DNA of 64,000 nt from a virus: positions 48,463-112,462 of IMG/VR virus record IMGVR_UViG_3300037086_000474; one strand, given 5' to 3'. Each line of letters begins with the position of its first letter. The first letter of the stretch is position 1. Shown here piece by piece: positions 1-8,500 of this stretch. The position numbers were made by a program, and so were the translations under genes. The notes under the pieces are model-generated. The model ran no database searches. It was not told where the DNA came from and saw nothing but the letters and a program-made list of their open reading frames with translations.

Positions 1-101
1 AAGTTCATTCCTATTGGATTAGAGATGATGGCAAATGGGTGGATAATGGAAGGGACATGATTAGAGGGCTTTTCAAATTTGTTGGAGGATATGATTACTA
101 A
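1..101 (+). CDS. Partial hypothetical protein (C-terminal end)
   Basis: The frame starting at base 3 is open from the window edge and gives about 32 residues, including WIRDDGKWVDNG, before a TAA whose last base is the A of the next gene's ATG (TAATG overlap). The upstream part lies outside the window. The aromatic and charged content resembles the other small proteins of this cluster. No function can be assigned. Confidence 0.6.
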   Translation, partial: VHSYWIRDDGKWVDNGRDMIRGLFKFVGGYDY

Positions 102-445
102 TGCCAGAACCTTATCGATATAAAACACAGATTTTTGCAGTTGACGTTTTGGGAGAACCAGTCCCAAACAAAGTAGATAGATACTCAGAAGAACCAAGCG
201 TTCATGTCAGTTTTGATACTAGAGACACTGAACGATATGCAGACCACGTGGCCAAGGCTTATCATAAAGCCAAACGCATCGAGTGGCAAAAATCATATAA
301 AGAACTTATGATGAATAAAAGAGCAGATCAAGCAATTGCTAGAGGGGTTGCTCTTTCTTCTACCCCCTTTGATGCAGACGAATATGAAAAGAGATATGGT
401 GCAAATCTTGTAAGGACTACTGCCGTTCCCAAGGATGCTATGTAA
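101..445 (+). CDS. Hypothetical protein, 114 aa
   Basis: I do not recognise this protein. It is soluble-looking and charged, with no membrane segment. A helical middle part (about residues 45-75) is rich in Lys, Arg and Ala. Its ATG overlaps the stop of the preceding partial gene, and GGAGG lies 12 nt upstream inside that gene. It heads a string of overlapping small genes that ends at the giant fibre gene, so co-transcription is likely. Confidence 0.6.
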   Translation: MPEPYRYKTQIFAVDVLGEPVPNKVDRYSEEPSVHVSFDTRDTERYADHVAKAYHKAKRIEWQKSYKELMMNKRADQAIARGVALSSTPFDADEYEKRYGANLVRTTAVPKDAM

Positions 446-447
446 AG

Positions 448-732
448 ATGATTAGTCTTGAGAATGTAATTGAAACATACAGAAACAAAGGCAAAGACTA
501 TCGCTCATTTGAATATCTCGGTCTAGAGACAGATTGCTCATATAAGGGATATCAACATGAGTGGGAATGTAGAGTGGGTGGCATAATAGATATGCGAGGT
601 CGATATAGTCCATATTATTTTACAATAAAAAGACTAACAATAAAGGCATTGGCAGAGGCGCTTGAGAATATGTTTAGGAGAAATGAAGTCAAGAAACTTT
701 TTTTTGATAAAATTTTTGAGGTTGCTAGATGA
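448..732 (+). CDS. Hypothetical small protein, 94 aa
   Basis: The function is unknown. The N-terminal half is aromatic and probably beta-rich. The C-terminal 25 residues form a predicted amphipathic helix ending in KLFFDKIFEV. Many small proteins in this window end in a similar hydrophobic helix with an Ile/Leu-Phe pair, so I group it with that family by inference. It starts 2 nt after the previous stop and overlaps the next gene by ATGA. Confidence 0.6.
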   Translation: MISLENVIETYRNKGKDYRSFEYLGLETDCSYKGYQHEWECRVGGIIDMRGRYSPYYFTIKRLTIKALAEALENMFRRNEVKKLFFDKIFEVAR

Positions 733-1004
733 TCAAACTGTACACTTGGTGCTTTTATACTCCAGATGGAACTCGTACTTATTTTTTCAGTCTCAATGAA
801 GAAAAGACTGTTGGAAAGGGGATTACATTTCCAAAATGGGCTGAGAAACCTATCTATCAATGGGATGCAATAGCTCACAAAGAAGATCCTGAAAACTGGG
901 TTAATGCCCACAAGCCAAAGGAATTTTCTAGAAAAGTAATTAGCTTTATTTTTGAAGACACTGCTTATGTCAAAAAGGTATGGGACCCATTCGATGAGTA
1001 CTGA
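729..1004 (+). CDS. Hypothetical small protein, 91 aa
   Basis: No recognised domain. It opens with an aromatic strand-like stretch (LYTWCFYTPDGTRTYFF) and ends with a helix containing VISFIFED, the layout shared by the other small proteins here. Its ATG overlaps the TGA of the preceding gene, and its own stop lies inside the start of the next gene. This is tight translational coupling. Confidence 0.6.
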   Translation: MIKLYTWCFYTPDGTRTYFFSLNEEKTVGKGITFPKWAEKPIYQWDAIAHKEDPENWVNAHKPKEFSRKVISFIFEDTAYVKKVWDPFDEY

Positions 1005-1353
1005 TGTAGAAACAGGACAATGGATGACACGACAAATAGGAGCTCCTGGAACACACCTGGAACTATTTTTCTCTCTTGGTGACGCACACATCAAGAGCTT
1101 TATGAGAGGTGGTTGGATGGACGCAATACAGTGTGGATCGATTGGAAACAACTATCTTAGACAACTGACTTGCACTTTGTATGAAACATCTAAACATCTC
1201 AGGAGAACAGCTATTCAATATGCTTCAAAACCAAGGCTTCTAACTCCAAAAGAACTGAGACTAGTGAAGAAAGAAATAAAAGAATGGGAAGAAGGCCCAA
1301 GACAGATATTTATGAAGTGTATTTTTGAAAATCCAAATTCGAGAGTTCGATAA
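994..1353 (+). CDS. Hypothetical protein, paralogue of the next gene
   Basis: I chose the ATG at 994 because it overlaps the preceding stop by 11 nt. An in-frame ATG at 952 would overlap far more. The segment GGWMDAIQCGSIGNN matches DGWFEAIKCGSFGTN in the next gene, and both end in a helix containing IFMKCIFE or LFVKIFFE. The pair is therefore a tandem duplication. The function is unknown. Confidence 0.6.
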   Translation: MSTDVETGQWMTRQIGAPGTHLELFFSLGDAHIKSFMRGGWMDAIQCGSIGNNYLRQLTCTLYETSKHLRRTAIQYASKPRLLTPKELRLVKKEIKEWEEGPRQIFMKCIFENPNSRVR

Positions 1354-1685
1354 TGGAAGGCAAGTGGATAACGAGAGACGAAGGTGGTGACGATCGTTTG
1401 CTCTACTTTTGCATAAGTGGTGGACATGTTGATGATGCGCACGACGGATGGTTTGAAGCAATAAAATGTGGAAGTTTTGGGACCAATATAAATGGCAAAG
1501 ACTTTTGTTTGATTTACGATAGTCCTGATGGTATGTGGAAAACAGGCATATGGGATCAATCGGATCCAAAATATTTAAATGCGAATGAAGAAAAACTCTT
1601 CAAAGCAGCATTCAAAAGATGGGGAAAAACTGGTCGAAGATTGTTTGTGAAAATATTTTTCGAGGATATGAAATGGAAGAAGTAA
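1353..1685 (+). CDS. Hypothetical protein, paralogue of the previous gene
   Basis: This 110-residue protein is a diverged copy of its upstream neighbour. It shares the central GW..AI.CGS.G.N segment and the C-terminal RRLFVKIFFED helix. Its ATG overlaps the previous stop (TAATG) and its end overlaps the next gene by 13 nt. It is aromatic-rich with no membrane segment. The function is unknown. Confidence 0.6.
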   Translation: MEGKWITRDEGGDDRLLYFCISGGHVDDAHDGWFEAIKCGSFGTNINGKDFCLIYDSPDGMWKTGIWDQSDPKYLNANEEKLFKAAFKRWGKTGRRLFVKIFFEDMKWKK

Positions 1686-1906
1686 AGCAAGAATGCGATG
1701 AACTCAAAGAGTTCTTAGACGTAGAAAGAAGAATTATTCTCAAACACATTGACAGCCACAAATGGTTCAATGGCATTGCTGATAAAAATGAAGCCATTGC
1801 AGACTTCATTTCCCGTTATGCATGGCTTATCCGGGAAACTTACTGCATGAGCATTTGTGGCAATAGCAAGAATTGTGCTGTTTTGGATAGCTTGGAAGAA
1901 AAATGA
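1673..1906 (+). CDS. Hypothetical protein, 77 aa
   Basis: I chose the ATG at 1673 because it gives a modest 13-nt overlap. A non-ATG start at 1619 would overlap the upstream gene by 67 nt. The protein is acidic and helical, beginning MEEVKQECDELKEF, with two cysteines near its C-terminus (YCMSICGNSKNC). The function is unknown. It overlaps the next gene by ATGA. Confidence 0.5.
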   Translation: MEEVKQECDELKEFLDVERRIILKHIDSHKWFNGIADKNEAIADFISRYAWLIRETYCMSICGNSKNCAVLDSLEEK

Positions 1907-2247
1907 AATCAGATACTAAGTTTAGAATTGGTGCCACAGTCTATTGGGCTGAAATAGATAATGCTAATTTATCACATCAGCCTGACGGTGTCAATCTTTT
2001 TAGTGGAACTGTAATTGAAGACAAGATGAGTCAGGACAGTCCATATATCAAATTCAAAGAGATACTTTACCACGTTGGAAAATACACTTATGCTGGTGAA
2101 GGACGAAAATTGGATCCAGTACATCAAAATGCTAGGTTCAGCCTCTATGGATTTATCAACTCAATGCATTATAAGATTTTCAAAAAACTAGAAAAGGCTC
2201 AGAAAGATATGATTGTTCGTATCTTTGAAAAAGAAAAATGGCTCTAA
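1903..2247 (+). CDS. Hypothetical small protein, paralogue of the next gene
   Basis: This 114-residue protein shares TVYWAEIDN and PDGVNLFSG with TVYWVEVEN and PDGVFLYRG of the following gene. Both end in a helix of the form KKDMIVRIFEKEKW. The pair is a second tandem duplication in this cluster. The layout is an N-terminal strand region, a variable middle and a C-terminal amphipathic helix. The function is unknown. Confidence 0.65.
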   Translation: MKSDTKFRIGATVYWAEIDNANLSHQPDGVNLFSGTVIEDKMSQDSPYIKFKEILYHVGKYTYAGEGRKLDPVHQNARFSLYGFINSMHYKIFKKLEKAQKDMIVRIFEKEKWL

Positions 2248-2549
2248 AAAGATCTCTTTACGATGATGAGACCGTTTATTGGGTAGAAGTGGAGAATAGC
2301 AAAAACATTCCATTTATTGAAAATCCAGATGGTGTTTTTCTTTATCGTGGCAAGGTTCAATACACATATGAAAGTGGGCGCTATTATGTCAATAATATGG
2401 AATTGTTGTTCTCTACAGACGATAAAAAGAGATCAAAATATGGAAAAAGAGATGCAGATTTCCATAACCAGGACACGCTTTTTGACAATCTGCAAAAGGT
2501 GAAGAAAGAAATGATACGGATGATGTTCCAAAAACAACACTGGATGTAA
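2238..2549 (+). CDS. Hypothetical small protein, paralogue of the previous gene
   Basis: This 103-residue protein has the strand ETVYWVEVEN, the segment NPDGVFLYRG and the terminal helix KKEMIRMMFQKQHWM, all matching the upstream gene. It overlaps that gene by 10 nt. It is the last gene before the fibre gene, from which it is separated by about 47 nt carrying a candidate late-promoter box. Confidence 0.65.
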   Translation: MALKRSLYDDETVYWVEVENSKNIPFIENPDGVFLYRGKVQYTYESGRYYVNNMELLFSTDDKKRSKYGKRDADFHNQDTLFDNLQKVKKEMIRMMFQKQHWM

Positions 2550-2569
2550 GATAAAAAATCCTGGCCAAC

Positions 2570-2577
2570 AAAGATAG
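2570..2577 (+). promoter_or_regulatory. Candidate late-promoter box AAAGATAG
   Basis: AAAGATAG lies in the gap between the small-gene cluster and the giant fibre gene, 19 nt before its ATG. A Shine-Dalgarno sequence, TAGGAG, lies between them. The same box, mostly AAAGATAA, precedes several other genes on both strands. That it is a -10 element for the gp55-like sigma factor is inference. Confidence 0.4.
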
Positions 2578-2596
2578 TCGTAGGAGCTAATACAGA

Positions 2597-5500
2597 ATGG
2601 CTGAAAATTATCGCATAGTAGAAATAAATGGCCTAGCCATTGATCCAATCACTCAAAAAATGCCAGTAGAAATTACTGCTGAGCCACACGCTCTTTTTGG
2701 AGTTGAACATTATGGCTTGTTAGATGACAGTCAAATTCCTAGTGGAATAATGAGAGATCTCGAACATCAGCTCGATCCTCATACTATGATAATTGATGGA
2801 AGAGATGTTTCAGTGGATGGAACAAAACTCGATACAATTGAAACAGGCGCTGAAGTAAACAATCTCACTGATCAACAAGCTCAGAGTTTGACATCTGGAA
2901 TTGATTGTAATTGGCACACCCATGACAATAGATATTTCACTAAAGCCCAGCTTTCAACATCAGGAATGTCGATGGTTGATTGGGGAAATATCACAGATGC
3001 TCCGACAGCATTCAATCCGACTATTGCTACTACCTCCACTCTTGGTGGAGTTATTATTGGAAGTGGTGTCAATGTTTCTTCAAATGGAACAATTAGTGTC
3101 ACTCCGTATACTCTTCCCAAAGCGACACAAACAACTCTTGGTGGAGTGATTATAGGGCACGATATCAATATCGATGTCAATGGTGTCATCAGCATCGACA
3201 ATTACGAACCATATATGATGGAGCCTGTTATTTCTGGATACTTGCTCTCTTCAAGTGCCGCGGGACTTCGCCATTGGGTTCCACCCTATTCATTACCTCC
3301 GGCCACAACTTCTACACTTGGTGGAGTTGTTGTAGGAACCAACATTGGAGTTGATGCTAATGGAACAATAAGTGTCACCAATATTCCTTGGTCAATTATT
3401 TCATCAACACCAACTTCTATTGCTGGGTACGGAATTGTTCTCACGTTTTCCAACATCACAACTGCTCTTGGTTACACTCCAATCAATGTCAATCAAATTG
3501 GCGTTGCAAATGGTCTCGCTACGCTTGATGGTTCAGGACATTTGACCAATTCTCAAATTCCTCTATCTCTTATTGGAGCACTCGTTTATCAGGGAGTTTG
3601 GGATGCCAATACAAACACTCCACATTTAGTATCTGGAGTTGGAACAAAAGGATGGTATTATAAAGTTAGTGTGGCTGGTTCGACAAATATTGATGGAACG
3701 ACTTCTTGGGATATTGGAGATTTGATTATATTTGATGGAACGACTTGGGATGCAGTTGAAGAAGTGGCACCAGCAGTTGACAGTTTCAATGGAAGAACCG
3801 GCAATGTTGTACTTTCTTCTTCAGATGTCACAACAGCTCTTACATATACTCCATACAATGTCACAAACCCTGCTGGCTATTTGACACTTTCTACACTTCC
3901 AATTGGCTCAACAACAGTTCAAGGTATTTTGGAAGTTGGTGGTGAATTAGGTGTCTCAAATGGTGTAGTGTCCTATACACTTCCACAAGCCACGACTTCT
4001 ACTTTAGGTGGAGTAATTGTAGGAACAGGACTTTCTGTTTCTGCTGGAAATATCAGTATTGTTTATGCAGGAACGGGTTCCATTAATTCAGCTTCTCACA
4101 GCGATCATACTCATTCTAATGGCTCCAACATTGGTGGCCCCTATGAACTCGCTGATGGAAATCCATCAGCTGATGGTTATTTGTTTTCATCCACAATTCT
4201 TGGTTCGAGATCTTGGGTGGCTCCATATTCTTTGCCAGCGGCAACATCCTTTGCTCTAGGTGGAGTAAAGATTGGATCCAACATTGATGTTGAGAGTGAT
4301 GGAACAATCAGTGTCACTTTCCCAGCTGCCTATTCTCTTCCAATTGCATCTTCTTCGGTTCTTGGAGGAATAAAGATTGGGGCAAATGTTTCAGTTGCTG
4401 GTGACGGAACCATTTCTGTTGCAATTCCATATGTTCTTCCACCTGCGACCACTTCTGTTCTTGGTGGAGTAATTGTTGGAAGCAACATTAGTGTTGATGT
4501 GAATGGTGTAATTAGTATAACTGGATACGAATTAGCACTTGGAAATCCATCGACCAATGGCTACCTGCTCTCATCAACAACTTCTGGCACCAGATCTTGG
4601 GTTGCACCATATTCTCTTCCTGCCGCTACTTCTTCTGTTCTTGGAGGAGTAATTATTGGAAGTGGCATCAACAATAGCAGTGGAACTATTTCAGTAACTC
4701 CATATTCTCTTCCTGCCGCTACTTCTTCTGTTCTTGGAGGAGTAATTATTGGAAGTGGCATCAACAATAGCAGTGGAACTATTTCAGTAACTCCATATTC
4801 TCTTCCTGCCGCTACTACTTCTGTTCTTGGTGGAATAATAGTAGGAACCAACATTTCAGTTTCTTCTGGAACTATATCAGTTGCTACTGCCACCACGGCA
4901 GTTCTTGGTGTTGTCAAAGTAGGAACCAACATTACTGTATCGTCTGGAACTATATCAGTTGCTACTGCCACCACGGCAGTTCTTGGTGTTGTCAAAGTAG
5001 GAACTAATATTTCAGTAGCTTCTGGAGTTATTTCTGTTGCGACAGCTACTTCATCGGTGCTTGGACTTGTAAAGCCAGATGGAACCATTATTACCATATC
5101 CTCTGGAGCCATCACTGTTGCCACCTCTACAACAGCGGCTCTTGGTGTTGTGAAGCCAGATGGAACAACAATTACTATTGCCGCTGGAGTTATTTCGGCG
5201 ACACAATACTCTTTGCCAACAGCATCTACCACAGTTCTTGGTGGAGTAAAGATTGATGGATCCACCATCACTATTTCTGGTGGAGTAATTTCTGCTCCAT
5301 ATACCTATACTTTGCCATCTGCAACAACCGTCACTCTTGGTGGAGTGATCATTGGAAGTGGCATCACCCTTTCAAATGATGGAACAATCTCAGTCACTCC
5401 CTACACTCTTTCACAGGCCACGTCTTCCATTTTAGGTGGAGTAATTATTGGAAGTGGTATCAATGTTTCAAATGGAACCATAAGCATTGACAACTATGAA

Positions 5501-8500
5501 TTGGCACTTGGAGATCCAACGGCAGATGGATATTTGCTTTCTTCTACTACATCTGGAACGAGGTCTTGGGTTGCTCCATACTCTTATTCATTACCAGCCG
5601 CCACTACCTCTACTCTTGGAGGAGTGATTGTTGGATCCAACATTTCGGTTTCATCTGGAACGATCAGCATAACTGCAATTCCTTGGTCAATAGTTTCATC
5701 AACACCAACAACAATTTCTGGCTATGGTATTGTGATGACTTCTTCTAATGTCACCACCGCACTCGGATATACTCCAATCAATGTCAATCAGATTGGTGTT
5801 GCCAATGGGCTTGCAACTCTTGATAGTTCAGGTCACCTTACCAATTCACAAATACCCCTTTCATTAGTTGGAGCTCTCGTTTATCAAGGTGTTTGGGATG
5901 CTTCAGCCAACTCTCCTCATCTAACTAGTGGTGTTGGAACTAAAGGGTGGTATTATAAAGTAAGCGTGACTGGAACAACATCTATTGATGGAACATCGGC
6001 TTGGGGTGTTGGTGATCTTCTTATTTTCAATGGAACGACTTGGGATAGTGTTGAAGAAGTTGCTGCTGAGGTCACATCATTCAACACAAGAACTGGTAAT
6101 GTTGTATTAACTTCTTCTGATATTACGACGGCTCTTACATACACTCCATATAATGTCAGTAACCCAGCTGGATATTTGACATTGGCCACACTTCCCATTG
6201 CTTCATCTTCTACTTTTGGTATTGTAGAAATTGGAAGTGGCATTGATATCTCTGGCGGTGTAATTTCAGTCACTCCCTATTCTCTACCAACAGCATCCAC
6301 CACAGTTCTTGGTGGAGTAAAGGTTGATGGTTCTACAATCACAATTTCAAATGGGGTCATAACCGCTCCTTACACCTACACTCTTCCAATCGCTACTTCT
6401 ACAATTCTAGGTGGAGTGAAGATCGGCGCCAATATCAATATTTCAAGTGGCACCATAAGCATTGCTAATTATGAATTGGCTCTTGGAATTCCATCCACAA
6501 ATGGATACTTGCTTTCTTCCACAACCTCTGGAACGAGATCTTGGACTGTTCCATATTCTTTGCCAGTGGCAACATCCTCTGTTCTTGGTGGAGTGATCAT
6601 TGGAAGCGGTATTAATCTAAACAGTGGAACAATTAGTGTCACACCATATTCGCTCCCAACTGCATCCACCACTGTTCTGGGTGGAGTAAAGATTGATGGA
6701 TCTACCATCACAATCTCTAGTGGTGTAATTTCTGCTCCATATATATACACTCTTCCACAGGCCACCACGTCAGTTCTTGGTGGAATTATCATCGGAAGTG
6801 GCATTAATGTTTCAAGTGGAACAATCAGCGTTACTCCATATACTCTTCCAGTTGCCACTTCTTCAATTCTTGGAGGAGTAAAAATTGGAAGCAATATTGC
6901 TGTTGGTGGAGATGGAACTATCAGCATCGCCAACTATGAGTTAGTACTTGGAAATCCATCTACAAATGGATACATTCTTTCATCAACCGCTTCTGGAACA
7001 AGATCTTGGATTGCCCCATATTCTTTGCCAACTGCATCGACTACAGTATTGGGTGGTGTCAAAATTGATGGAACATCTGTAGTTATTTCTAGCGGAATCA
7101 TCTCTGCTACTTACACATACACTCTTCCTGTGGCTACTTCTTCAACCCTTGGAGGAGTTGTTGTTGGATCAGGACTTAGCGTAAATGCTGGAACAATTTC
7201 AGTCAATTTCCCAACTCCATATTCTCTTTCAATTGCAACCTCCTCAACATTGGGTGGAGTGAAGATTGGATCTAACATCAATATTGCTGGCGATGGAACT
7301 ATTTCAATAACTCCATATAGTCTTCCAATTGCAACTTCTTCTGTTCTTGGAGGAGTAAAGATTGGAAACAATATCACTGTTGGTGGTGATGGAACTATAT
7401 CTGTAGCAGCACCATATTCTCTACCAGCAGCAACAACGTCTGCACTTGGTGGAATTATTATAGGAAGCGGTCTTGGTGTGACTAGTGGAGGAACTCTATC
7501 AGTTAATTTTCCAGCATCTTATATTCTTCCAGTCGCTACAGCTTCTGTTTTGGGTGGAGTAAAAATTGGAGCTAATGTTAGTGTGACTGGAGACGGAACC
7601 ATTTCAGTAGCCACTCCATATTCACTACCAACCGCTTCAACCACCATATTAGGTGGTGTAAAAATTGATGGAACAACTGTTACAATTTCATCTGGAATTA
7701 TTTCAGCTCCCTACACATATACTCTTCCACAGGCAACTACTTCTACACTTGGTGGAGTGATAGTTGGGACAGGATTTTCTGTTTCCTTTGGAAACATTTC
7801 AGTGGTATATGCTGGAACTGGTTCAGCTAATTTTGCTGCTCATAGCGATCACAATCACACTGGAATTTATGAACCAGTGCTTGGAAATCCAGGAACGAAT
7901 GGATATATTCTTTCTTCTACAACTAGTGGAACAAGATCTTGGATTGTACCATATTCACTTCCTGCTGCCACAACATCTACGCTTGGTGGAGTGATCGTTG
8001 GAACGAACATCTCCGTATCAGCTGGAACTATCAGTATCACTGCAATTCCTTGGTCCATAATAACATCAACTCCAACCACAATTTCCGGTTATGGAATAGT
8101 TCTTACTTCATCAAACATTACCACTGCCCTTGGATATACTCCAATCAACTCCAACTTAATCGGAGCCGTTAATGGACTTGCCACCCTTGACGTAACAGGC
8201 CACTTGACGACGGCACAAATACCAACTTCTCTTCTTGGTGGTTTGAATTATCAGGGAATTTGGAATGCTTCTACAAACTCCCCTGCTTTGGCCTCTGGTG
8301 TTGGAACTAAAGGGTGGTATTATAAAGTAAGCGTGGCTGGAACAACCTCCATTGATGGAATTTCTGCTTGGGAGCTTGGTGACTTAATCATATTTGACGG
8401 CACTACTTGGGATAGAGTTGAAGGTGGAGTGACAGATGTCACATCTGTTTTTGGCAGAACTGGTGCAGTCACTTTAATATCTTCAGATGTCACTACCGCT

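Noticed and set aside
4561-5271. Long leftward frame in the fibre gene
   Set aside because: Antisense of the LGGV repeats, with repetitive Pro/Val/Thr composition. Shadow of the repeat sequence.
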